Positions 7,296-14,593 of a DNA stretch of 64,000 nt are shown here, piece after piece. The DNA is taken from assembly GCA_045587545.1 (NCBI GenBank), contig JAZNCN010000020.1:17336-81335 (forward strand). Reading direction: 5' to 3'. Within the stretch, counting starts at the first letter, position 1. Each line of letters starts with the position of its first letter. This DNA comes from Caccoplasma_A sp045587545 (GTDB lineage Bacteria; Bacteroidota; Bacteroidia; Bacteroidales; G3-4614). Made by a program: the position numbers and the translations under genes. Below the pieces are notes generated by a model. The model saw only the letters and a list, made by a program, of their open reading frames with translations, searched no databases and was not told the origin of the DNA.

Positions 7296-9766
7296 TGGAA
7301 TACTCCATAAAAAATATAACTACATTATTGGGCACCGAACCTGTTCCATACGAAGAGTTAAAAGTTTCGGTATTGCTAACCGACAGCCGTTCACTTAAAA
7401 CGCCTGACCAAACGCTATTTTTTGCAATAAATAGTAAAACTAACGACGGACATCGTTTTATAGCGGAGTTATACAATAAAGGTGTCCGTAATTTTGTAGT
7501 AGAGTATATTTTACCTGAATTTACAAACCTCAAAGGAGCCAACTTCATAAAAGTTGATAAATCAATAAGGGCATTGCAACTGATAGCGAGCGCGCATCGT
7601 TCATCATTCAAACTACCTGTAATAGGCATTACCGGAAGCAATGGAAAAACGATAGTAAAAGAGTGGCTTTATCAACTATTACAATCACGCTATATAATCA
7701 CCCGCTCACCTCGCAGTTACAACTCTCAAATCGGAGTTCCCCTATCGGTATGGGAATTGGAAGAGCGCAGCAATCTTGCAATATTTGAAGCCGGAATATC
7801 GCAGCCAAACGAAATGCAGGCACTCTCAAATATAATTAAACCAACCATAGGTATTTTCACCTGTTTAGGCGATGCTCATCAAGAAGGATTCAAATCACAA
7901 GAGGAGAAACTTGAAGAAAAACTCAACCTCTTTGAAACAGCTGAGATTATAATATATAATGCAACTCAGCCATTAATAAAAAAACATATTGAAGAGCGCT
8001 TCAATAGTAAGAAATTAATAGGGTGGTCAACCACCGACACCTCAGCGCCACTATATATTAAGGAGATAAAAAAAGAGGACAAGACTACCTCTGTTATATA
8101 TATATATAACAACCGTGAGGAGATTTTTAGAATACCATTTACCGAAGATGGCTCAATAGAGAATGCCATTCACACTCTTTGCATAACACTATTTTGTTTT
8201 AACTTTACCACACAAGAGGTTTCAGAGAAATTAGCAGAGATAGAGCCTGTAGCCATGCGATTAGAGGTTAAAGAGGGTCGTAATGATTGTACAATAATAA
8301 ACGATACATATAACTCTGATATAAAATCGCTTGAAATAGCCCTTGATTTTCTATCACGACGTTCAGTAACAAAAGGTGTGAAAAAACGTCTTATATTATC
8401 AGATATTTTGCAATCTACAACAGATAGTCGTGAGTTATACAACAAAGTATCACAACTTCTAAAAGAGAATGGAGTTGACAAATTTGTAGGAATAGGAGAA
8501 AACCTTATTGAGAACAAAGATCTATTCCCAACAGATAGCATTTTCTTTAAAACCACAGCAGAGTTTATAGCTTCAAATATTGCCGATAAGTATAACAATG
8601 AAATAATATTGGTAAAAGGAGCAAGAAGCTTTAACTTTGATGATATTACCGATATTCTATCACTAAAACAACACGAAACTGTATTAGAGGTAAACCTTGA
8701 CGCACTCCGACACAACTATAACTACTACAAACAAAAACTATTACCCAATACCAAACTTATATGTATGGTAAAAGCATTCGGTTATGGAGCAGGCTCATAT
8801 GAACTTACAAAAACGCTACAAGATGCAGGGTGCAGTTATGTAGCAGTGGCCGTTGCTGACGAGGGAGCAGAGTTGCGCAAGGCAGGCATAACAATGCCCA
8901 TAATGGTAATGAATCCCGAAATGGGAACGTTCGAGACACTCTTTAAATATAATCTTGAGCCTGAAGTATATAGTTTCAGACTATTAGACGCTCTTACAAA
9001 AGCAGCAAATGCACAAGGAATAACCGAGTTCCCAATACATATAAAAATAGATAGCGGAATGCACCGTTTAGGTTTCACCATTCAAGATATGCCTAAGCTC
9101 ATTAAAGAGTTATCAAATAATAATGCTCTCACGCCACGCTCGGTATTCTCACATCTTGCGGGAAGCGACGATGATAACCTCGATTACTATACCGATACCC
9201 AGATTGAGATATTCAGCCGATGCGCCGAATCTCTCCAAATAGGAATAGGCAAGCCAATATTCCGCCACATATTAAATACTGCCGGAATATCACGATACAC
9301 CCAATATCAATTTGAAGGAGTAAGGTTAGGCATTGGGCTTTACGGAGTAGCACCTCACCCATCTGTTGAAGGATTGAGATGCGTTTCAACACTAAAAACA
9401 ACAATACTTCAAGTCAAAGAACTCTCTTCGGCAGAGACAGTTGGCTATGGAAGGAAGGGAGTATTAAACAAAAAATCACGTATAGCAGCTGTGCCAATAG
9501 GATATGCCGATGGACTTAATCGACACCTTGGCAACCGAAAAGGCTCTATGTGGATTAATGGTTGCGAAGCTCCAATTGTAGGCAACGTATGTATGGACGT
9601 TACCATGATTGATGTTACCGATATTGAGTGTACCGAAGGTGATATAGTTGAAGTATTTGGCGAAAATATCAGAGTTGAAGATATTGCCGAAAAATTAGGC
9701 ACAATCCCTTACGAAGTTCTTACATCAGTTTCGGCACGGGTTAAGAGAGTATATTTTAGGGAATAG
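7295..9766 (+). CDS. Bifunctional MurF ligase / alanine racemase
   Basis: The 823-residue fusion makes and adds D-alanine units for peptidoglycan. The N-terminal half (about 1-455) is MurF, which joins D-Ala-D-Ala to UDP-MurNAc-tripeptide using ATP: it has DSRSL near residue 30, the P-loop GITGSNGKT at 111-119, and later NDTYNSD. The C-terminal half (about 460-823) is a PLP alanine racemase: the PLP lysine is K493 in MVKAFGYGAG and the catalytic tyrosine is about Y718 in VGYGRKG. This fusion is well known in Bacteroidota, so it is not unusual here. It overlaps the GSCFA gene by one base and is followed by a palindromic repeat rather than another gene on the same strand. Confidence 0.96.
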   Translation: MEYSIKNITTLLGTEPVPYEELKVSVLLTDSRSLKTPDQTLFFAINSKTNDGHRFIAELYNKGVRNFVVEYILPEFTNLKGANFIKVDKSIRALQLIASAHRSSFKLPVIGITGSNGKTIVKEWLYQLLQSRYIITRSPRSYNSQIGVPLSVWELEERSNLAIFEAGISQPNEMQALSNIIKPTIGIFTCLGDAHQEGFKSQEEKLEEKLNLFETAEIIIYNATQPLIKKHIEERFNSKKLIGWSTTDTSAPLYIKEIKKEDKTTSVIYIYNNREEIFRIPFTEDGSIENAIHTLCITLFCFNFTTQEVSEKLAEIEPVAMRLEVKEGRNDCTIINDTYNSDIKSLEIALDFLSRRSVTKGVKKRLILSDILQSTTDSRELYNKVSQLLKENGVDKFVGIGENLIENKDLFPTDSIFFKTTAEFIASNIADKYNNEIILVKGARSFNFDDITDILSLKQHETVLEVNLDALRHNYNYYKQKLLPNTKLICMVKAFGYGAGSYELTKTLQDAGCSYVAVAVADEGAELRKAGITMPIMVMNPEMGTFETLFKYNLEPEVYSFRLLDALTKAANAQGITEFPIHIKIDSGMHRLGFTIQDMPKLIKELSNNNALTPRSVFSHLAGSDDDNLDYYTDTQIEIFSRCAESLQIGIGKPIFRHILNTAGISRYTQYQFEGVRLGIGLYGVAPHPSVEGLRCVSTLKTTILQVKELSSAETVGYGRKGVLNKKSRIAAVPIGYADGLNRHLGNRKGSMWINGCEAPIVGNVCMDVTMIDVTDIECTEGDIVEVFGENIRVEDIAEKLGTIPYEVLTSVSARVKRVYFRE

Positions 9767-9767
9767 T

Positions 9768-9866
9768 ATTATTAATTAGGAATTAGAAATTAGGAATGTA
9801 CTTAATTATTAATTTATAATTGTGGCGAAGCCACGAACTAATTCCTAATTCCTAATTCCTAATTTA
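9768..9866. repeat. Interspersed palindromic repeat (AATTAGGAATTA family)
   Basis: About 100 bases composed of ATTAGGAATTAG-type words, a central hairpin GTGGCGAAGCCAC and inverted ATTCCTAATTCC words on the far side. The same word set occurs at 14505-14576, 32733-32817 and 35313-35357, and nowhere inside genes. The outer arms pair with each other, so the whole element can fold as one long stem with an inner hairpin. It sits between two convergent genes and could act as a transcription stop on both strands, but is better described as a repeat family. Confidence 0.75.
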
Positions 9867-9884
9867 CACAAAGTGCACAAACAG

Positions 9885-10604
9885 CTACTTTTTAATCTCC
9901 ATTTTTAGCCAAGGGGTTTCAAAAGTAACAGGAAGAACTGCTTTTATCATATCGTTACCCTTATACATTGGCCTTAACCCCACTTTCAACATATTAGAGA
10001 CCTCTGTATTGGCGTTAAGTTCCATCTCGGGATAATCCTTTAATGAGGTATTTGAAAGCGTTATATTTTTACCGTTTTCAAGTTTAATTTCAGCCGGAAA
10101 AGATAGTGCTTTTACAGAATCAATAGGCATAGTGCCGGCATCTTTAATCAACTCAGCCTTAGGGGCAAAATAGATAGTTGTATTATCGTCGTGTAAAAGA
10201 GTTTTCTCAGCACTACCTAAGCTATATGCTTGTTTAAGTGCTATTCCATTATCATAAGCTCTTGCATATACTTTATATGTACCCTTATAAGGTTGGTTAA
10301 ACGAAACTATCATCTCGTTATATTTAACACCATTTATACTATCAGTGCGTTCCCATTTATAATTAACCTTTTCAATTGCATGTCCTGTAATTTCTGAGCC
10401 ACTATATCGCAAACCCAACTGAGAGTCGTTTATAAGAGTATCTCCATCTAATTTTACATAATATCCGGGAACCCCCCATGCCGATGAAAATACAGTCAAC
10501 TCAATCTTACCATTAGGCGATGTTATTGCTTTAAGTTTTTGGGCAGTTACCGATTGTACTGCAAACATAAATAATAGTACTGCAAATAGTATTACTTTTT
10601 TCAT
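9885..10604 (-). CDS. GH97-family N-terminal domain only (truncated enzyme)
   Basis: The product starts MKKVILFAVLLFMFAVQSV and has a signal peptide. An upstream in-frame ATG at 10628 is less likely. The mature region matches the beta-sandwich N-terminal domain of glycoside hydrolase family 97: SPNGKIELTVFSSAWG, PGYYVKLDGDTLI, and a final VTFETPWLKMEI that corresponds to the domain border where full enzymes continue into the TIM-barrel. Complete GH97 enzymes are about 650-720 residues; this one stops at about 239 and no catalytic barrel follows. The stop lies about 20 bases from a palindromic repeat, which suggests loss of the catalytic part by deletion. It follows the GH92 gene by 13 bases and was probably its operon partner. 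Confidence 0.75.
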   Translation of the reverse strand: MKKVILFAVLLFMFAVQSVTAQKLKAITSPNGKIELTVFSSAWGVPGYYVKLDGDTLINDSQLGLRYSGSEITGHAIEKVNYKWERTDSINGVKYNEMIVSFNQPYKGTYKVYARAYDNGIALKQAYSLGSAEKTLLHDDNTTIYFAPKAELIKDAGTMPIDSVKALSFPAEIKLENGKNITLSNTSLKDYPEMELNANTEVSNMLKVGLRPMYKGNDMIKAVLPVTFETPWLKMEIKK

Positions 10605-10617
10605 ATCGTTAATGTTT

Positions 10618-12885
10618 TTAATTTTCAACTTTAGTTAAAGAGGCCGGAGCATCTTCCGCATTTATTCCTCGTTTAATATTAGGCTTATCCGACATATTAA
10701 AACGTAAAGTTCCTCCATTTATAATATCAAAATGCGATATATAATTTTTAGTATATCTCTTTCCGTTTAACTCAGCACTCTTTATATATGGGCTAACCGA
10801 ACCATTATTTGTTGATTCAATAATAAATGTTTTATCAGCAGGCAAATTAAGAGTTACCTTGTCAAACAGGGGCGTTCCAACAACATACTCGGCACGTCCC
10901 GGACATACCGGATAAAATCCCATGGCACTAAAAACGTACCATGCCGAGGTCTGACCATTATCCTCATCGCCACAATAACCGTCGGGTGTTGGTTTATAGA
11001 GTTTATCTAAAATTCGGCGGATATGATATTGCGCCTTCCATGGGGCACGACTATAATTATATAGGTATGCAGCATGCTGAACAGGTTGATTGCCATGAGC
11101 ATATTGTCCCATATCAAGAGCTACCATCTCGGCTATCTCATGAATTACAAAACCATAAGTACCATAATCATATACAGGAGGAGCGGTAAACATTGAGTCA
11201 AGCATAAAGGTCATATTATCATAACCTCCCATCAAACGCGACAACCCTTCAACATCGTGCATAACACTCCAAGTATAGTGCCATGATGAGCCTTCGGTAA
11301 AAGGTCCTCCCCACTCTTCAGGTTTAAAGGGGAATAACCACTCCCCGCTCCTATTTTTGCCACGCATAAAGCCAAATGACTTATCAAAGAGGTTTTCATA
11401 GTTATATGAAGTTGATTCATAATCAGAAGCAATATCTACTTCGCCCAATGCTCTCGCATAAGCCGAAAGACACCAATCGGCATAGGCATACTCCAATGTT
11501 TTCGCAGCTGCTTCATAATAATCGGGATAAGGCACATATCCCAAAGTAAAATACTCTTCGTATCCATTGCGCCCAACAGACAAAGGCTCTCCTTGAGCTT
11601 CGGTTTGATGCACCATTGCCTCAAGAGCCTTTTGAGTATCAAACCCGCGGATACCTTTTATATAAGCATCAGCTATAAGCGACAACGAGTTGTTGCCTAT
11701 CATACAACCACGATGCCCCGGCGATGCCCATTCGGGCAAGAAACCACTCTCATTATAAACATTCACAAGCGATTGCATAACTCGTTCCGACACTTCGGGA
11801 TAAATAAGAGTAAAAAGAGGGTGTACAGCACGGAAGGTATCCCAAAAACCATTATCGGTGTACATGTAGCCTTCGTGAATTTTGCCATCGTAAGGGCTGT
11901 AATAGTAAGGTTGCTCCTCTTCGTCGTACTCATAAAACTCACGTGGAAAAAGTAATACTCTATATAGGCACGAATAGAATGTTTTCAAAGCCTCCTCGTT
12001 ATCATCGTCAACAACCACCCTGCCAAGCATATTGTTCCATTGACTCTTTGCCAACTCCTTAACCTCATTAAACGATTTGCCTGCAACCTCTCTCCTAAAA
12101 TTAAGTTTTGCCTGTTCCAATGAGATAAATGATGATGACATTCTAACAGTCAGATTCTCTCCCTCTGGCACTATAAAACGCAAATAGCCACACACTCTGT
12201 CATGCTCACCAACACTACGCCCCGCAAAAAGAGAATCGTTTATCATAACACCCTTCTCGGCAATAGGGTGACTGAACTCCATTACATAATAGTTGGTAAA
12301 ATTTGCAGGCACTCCACCATTGTGGTTTTTTACGTAGCCTGTAACCTTACGACCCATTTGGTCAATATCAACTTTGCACCCTCCATGCTGAGCATCAATT
12401 ATAAAATATTGCCCTTGTAACGAAGGATATGAGACCTCCATAACTGACGATGTACGTGTAGGAGCAAGCGAAACCTCTACCCCATTATCCATTTTTACAC
12501 TATAACAATATGGGCGTGCCTCTTCGTTTTGGTGCGTAAAACTAACACCTCGCTCCTTATGCGATAATTTCAGTTCACCACTCAAAGGCATTACTGAAAA
12601 AACAGCATAGTCGTTAATCCAGGGGCTTGGCTGATGAGTCTGTTTAAAGCCTCTTATAACGGTATCGGTATAGACATACATCCACCCGTTGCGATTTTCG
12701 CCTGTCTGGGGCGACCAAAAGTTTAATCCCCAAGGCAGAGCAACTGCAGGATATGTATTACCATGCGAAAAGTCATAAGTTGATTGCGTACCCATTAAAG
12801 GATTTACGTAGTCAGCAAAATTTCCTGCTATAAGAGAAAAATTGAGGGGAAACAATAATATTATTATGGCGATTGCTCTTCTCAT
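10618..12885 (-). CDS. GH92 family alpha-mannosidase, secreted
   Basis: From the ATG at 12885 (MRRAIAIIILLFPLNFSLIAG, a signal peptide) the protein is about 755 residues, the normal GH92 length. The frame is open further upstream but that extension is not a plausible start. Family signatures include YVNPLMGTQSTYDFSHGNTY at the mature N-terminus, NGFWDTFRAVHPLFTLIYPE mid-protein, and GDEDNGQTSAWYVFSAMGFY near residue 650, which contains the acidic pair used as catalytic base. GH92 enzymes are calcium-dependent exo-mannosidases of N-glycans and other mannosides; the exact linkage cannot be told. Location is periplasmic or outer surface. It is followed by the truncated GH97 gene. Confidence 0.93.
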   Translation of the reverse strand: MRRAIAIIILLFPLNFSLIAGNFADYVNPLMGTQSTYDFSHGNTYPAVALPWGLNFWSPQTGENRNGWMYVYTDTVIRGFKQTHQPSPWINDYAVFSVMPLSGELKLSHKERGVSFTHQNEEARPYCYSVKMDNGVEVSLAPTRTSSVMEVSYPSLQGQYFIIDAQHGGCKVDIDQMGRKVTGYVKNHNGGVPANFTNYYVMEFSHPIAEKGVMINDSLFAGRSVGEHDRVCGYLRFIVPEGENLTVRMSSSFISLEQAKLNFRREVAGKSFNEVKELAKSQWNNMLGRVVVDDDNEEALKTFYSCLYRVLLFPREFYEYDEEEQPYYYSPYDGKIHEGYMYTDNGFWDTFRAVHPLFTLIYPEVSERVMQSLVNVYNESGFLPEWASPGHRGCMIGNNSLSLIADAYIKGIRGFDTQKALEAMVHQTEAQGEPLSVGRNGYEEYFTLGYVPYPDYYEAAAKTLEYAYADWCLSAYARALGEVDIASDYESTSYNYENLFDKSFGFMRGKNRSGEWLFPFKPEEWGGPFTEGSSWHYTWSVMHDVEGLSRLMGGYDNMTFMLDSMFTAPPVYDYGTYGFVIHEIAEMVALDMGQYAHGNQPVQHAAYLYNYSRAPWKAQYHIRRILDKLYKPTPDGYCGDEDNGQTSAWYVFSAMGFYPVCPGRAEYVVGTPLFDKVTLNLPADKTFIIESTNNGSVSPYIKSAELNGKRYTKNYISHFDIINGGTLRFNMSDKPNIKRGINAEDAPASLTKVEN

Positions 12886-13051
12886 AATTGATAATTTGCT
12901 ATTGCAAATATATAAAATTAGAGATTTATCAACAATAAGGTATTTTACGGAACTGTAGCAACAGCATATTAACACCTTAATAATAAAGCAACTAAGAGTA
13001 ATACACAAGAAGAATATTAATTTTTTTTAATTAATTTATTGCCCATATTCT

Positions 13052-13081
13052 TTTGTAATTTAAAAAAGAGATGTATCTTTG
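13052..13081 (+). promoter_or_regulatory. Promoter of the tRNA-Gly / tRNA-Leu unit
   Basis: TTTG at 13052-13055, 18 bases, then TATCTTTG at 13074-13081: a near-ideal Bacteroidota promoter. Transcription would start about 13088, five bases before the tRNA-Gly. Confidence 0.75.
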
Positions 13082-13092
13082 CAACCGCAAAT

Positions 13093-13165
13093 GCGAAAAT
13101 AGCTCAGTTGGTAGAGCATAACCTTGCCAAGGTTAGGGTCGCGGGTTCGAGTCCCGTTTTTCGCT
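13093..13165 (+). tRNA. tRNA-Gly (GCC)
   Basis: A 73-base cloverleaf. The acceptor stem GCGAAAA pairs with TTTTCGC, with discriminator T at 13165. The D-arm reads AGCTCAGTTGGTAGAGC, the anticodon loop TTGCCAA is closed by TAACC/GGTTA and gives anticodon GCC, and the T-arm is GCGGGTTCGAGTCCCGT. CCA is not encoded. It is transcribed with the tRNA-Leu ten bases downstream. Confidence 0.97.
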
Positions 13166-13175
13166 CAATGGTTTC

Positions 13176-13262
13176 GCCCGGATGGTGGAATCGGTAGACA
13201 CGAAGGACTTAAAATCCTTTGGCTATAACACGGCTGTGCGGGTTCAAGTCCCGCTCCGGGTA
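13176..13262 (+). tRNA. tRNA-Leu (TAA)
   Basis: An 87-base class II tRNA with a long variable arm. The acceptor GCCCGGA pairs with TCCGGGT, and the anticodon stem-loop AAGGA-CTTAAAA-TCCTT gives anticodon TAA (UAA). The variable arm holds a GGCTATAACACGGCT region, and the T-arm is GCGGGTTCAAGTCCCGC. CCA is not encoded (the next bases are CCGA). Confidence 0.97.
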
Positions 13263-13266
13263 CCGA

Positions 13267-13308
13267 GAAAAGACTGGTAATTTCAATTACCGGTCTTTTT
13301 CTTTTTTT
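13267..13308 (+). terminator. Intrinsic terminator after the tRNA pair
   Basis: AAAGACTGGTAATT and AATTACCGGTCTTT pair nearly perfectly around a two-base loop and are followed by a T-rich tail. It closes the tRNA transcript before the separate promoter of the structured RNA. Confidence 0.85.
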
Positions 13309-13361
13309 ATCATAAAATCATTAATTTATCGTATTACTAACTCTAATCTTCTATTTTTTGC

Positions 13362-13369
13362 TACCTTTG
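13362..13369 (+). promoter_or_regulatory. -7 element upstream of the structured RNA
   Basis: TACCTTTG matches TAnnTTTG and would start transcription near 13375, just before the first arm of the structured RNA. The -33 TTTG is not clear. Confidence 0.5.
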
Positions 13370-13374
13370 TAGTA

Positions 13375-13609
13375 AATAAACATTTGCAAAATGTATTTTT
13401 GATAAAGAGATAGCGAAAGCTATTACGATATAATTTTGAACGATTAGTAACTATTCTCTGAACTGAAAACCGCCAATTTTCAAATTGATACGAGAATAAG
13501 CATACTACAAAAGTTCATGCCCTCGAGGTGTGAACTGTTTGTGCTTATCTGTATCAAGGGTCTTGGCGGTCCCTCAGTTTTGGGTTTGCAACAAATGGTT
13601 CCGCCTTTT
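13375..13609 (+). ncRNA. Rod-shaped structured RNA, 6S-like candidate or HTH-gene leader
   Basis: A chain of nested stems closes in one rod: AACTGA 13461-13466 with TCAGTT 13574-13579; ACCGCCAA 13469-13476 with TTGGCGGT 13563-13570; TTGATAC 13485-13491 with GTATCAA 13551-13557; ATAAGCA 13496-13502 with TGCTTAT 13542-13548; and AGTTCA 13511-13516 with TGAACT 13531-13536. Outer arms CATTTG (13381) and CAAATG (13592) can close it. A side hairpin TAGC-GAAA-GCTA lies in the 5' part. The 3' end CCGCC followed by six T looks like a terminator, and its CCGCC could alternatively pair with the GGCGG at 13565. A long interrupted rod of about 230 bases is what 6S RNAs look like, and a 6S-type RNA would fit Bacteroidales, but I cannot confirm the family from sequence alone. 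Confidence 0.65.
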
Positions 13610-13611
13610 TT

Positions 13612-13818
13612 ATGATACACATCGGAAAATTAATAGAAAAAGAGTTAAAACTTCAAGAGAGAACTCCTGCTTGGCTCGCAAAAAAGATTAATTGTGAGCG
13701 TCCTAATATTTACTATATATTCCGACAAGAATCTATAAATACAGACCTTCTGTTGCGCATCTCTCGTGCATTAAATCACAACTTCTTTTTACACTATATC
13801 AAGGAGATGGAAGAGTAA
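13612..13818 (+). CDS. Small XRE-like helix-turn-helix protein
   Basis: The 68-residue product MIHIGKLIEKELKLQERTPA... is a compact HTH protein of a type common in Bacteroidota. The recognition region reads WLAKKINCERPNIYYIFRQE, followed by INTDLLLRISRALNHNFF. It should bind DNA or associate with a partner; the target is unknown. The ATG is the only reasonable start and fits the family N-terminus. It begins directly after the six-T tail of the structured RNA with no visible ribosome-binding site, so expression may depend on read-through of that RNA. It stands alone, with 188 bases before the next gene. Confidence 0.85.
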   Translation: MIHIGKLIEKELKLQERTPAWLAKKINCERPNIYYIFRQESINTDLLLRISRALNHNFFLHYIKEMEE

Positions 13819-14006
13819 ATATTTTATACTATTCCGTAAATTTTATTTACTACCTATCCTAAATCGTCGCACTTAACTTTATTTAACTTTGTCTTACTTA
13901 GCTAAAACAATCTTTAATTGAGTACAAATATACACTTAATTAGGTTTAAAGTTGAAATTAAAAGATCTCTATTCCATAATAAGAAATCAAGTAAAACAAT
14001 ATAATT

Positions 14007-14504
14007 ATGAAAAAATTCAAGACTAAACACGTAGTAATGATGTTACTCACATTCATTCCTTTTATTGGAGCATCGGCAACCGACTATATGAATGTTTATC
14101 TAACATCGCAAGGCTCATTTCAATCAATAGCAATTGATGAAATAGACAAAATCACCTTCCCATCGGAAGATGAAGTAGACATCACTATTTCGGGTATAAT
14201 AACACCCATGGCGATAGAGAATATTGAGGTCATCACTTTTGGCGATACTGATATAACCGCCATTGAGGAGGCAGTAGCAGAGGTAGCTGATGTAGAGATA
14301 ATCTATTACAACGGCGAAGTTCGTATAACCTCACCTGAGTTAATTAGCCAAGTGCAACTTTACAATATGCAAGGTGTGTTGATGCAGTACCAAACTCCTA
14401 ACACAGAGATAGCAACTCTTGATGTCAGCAACTACCCCTCGGGTATCTATGTGGTTGCAGTTCAATCAAATGGAGAGATAAAAACTAAGAAGATTATAAA
14501 ATAA
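14007..14504 (+). CDS. Secreted protein with T9SS-like C-terminal tail
   Basis: The 165-residue product has a signal peptide ending near GASA. An N-terminal segment YMNVYLTSQGSFQSIAIDEI leads into DKITF, and the sorting-tail pattern VQLYNMQGVLMQY, SNYPSGIYVVAV and KTKKIIK closes the C-terminus. The N-terminal piece resembles the start of the 1919-residue protein downstream (KIKVHKGGEVIYSVPLTDVD, then SVGF), a short motif often seen at the mature start of Bacteroidales surface proteins. Almost nothing lies between leader motif and sorting tail, so this is a minimal cargo or a gene that has lost its middle domains. It is followed by a palindromic repeat. Confidence 0.75.
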   Translation: MKKFKTKHVVMMLLTFIPFIGASATDYMNVYLTSQGSFQSIAIDEIDKITFPSEDEVDITISGIITPMAIENIEVITFGDTDITAIEEAVAEVADVEIIYYNGEVRITSPELISQVQLYNMQGVLMQYQTPNTEIATLDVSNYPSGIYVVAVQSNGEIKTKKIIK

Positions 14505-14576
14505 TGAGGAATGAGGAATGAGGAATTAATTCCTAACTCCTAATTGTAACGAAGTTACGAACTAATTCCTAATTAA
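14505..14576. repeat. Interspersed palindromic repeat, second copy
   Basis: Direct GAGGAATGAGGAATGAGGAA words, then ATTAATTCCTAACTCC, an inner hairpin GTAACGAAGTTAC and a distal AATTCCTAATT arm. The inner hairpin has the same layout as GTGGCGAAGCCAC in the 9768 copy, with two compensating base changes (GTGGC/GCCAC against GTAAC/GTTAC), so pairing is kept. It fills the gap between the two secreted-protein genes. Confidence 0.75.
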
Positions 14577-14593
14577 AAAATTTATTTTTTGAA

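Noticed and set aside
12886..13008. N-terminal extension of the GH92 protein
   Set aside because: The extra 41 residues are cysteine- and isoleucine-rich with no signal; the ATG at 12885 gives a standard signal peptide.
13219..13413. Plus-strand open frame of 64 codons
   Set aside because: Runs from inside tRNA-Leu across the terminator into the structured RNA; not a gene.
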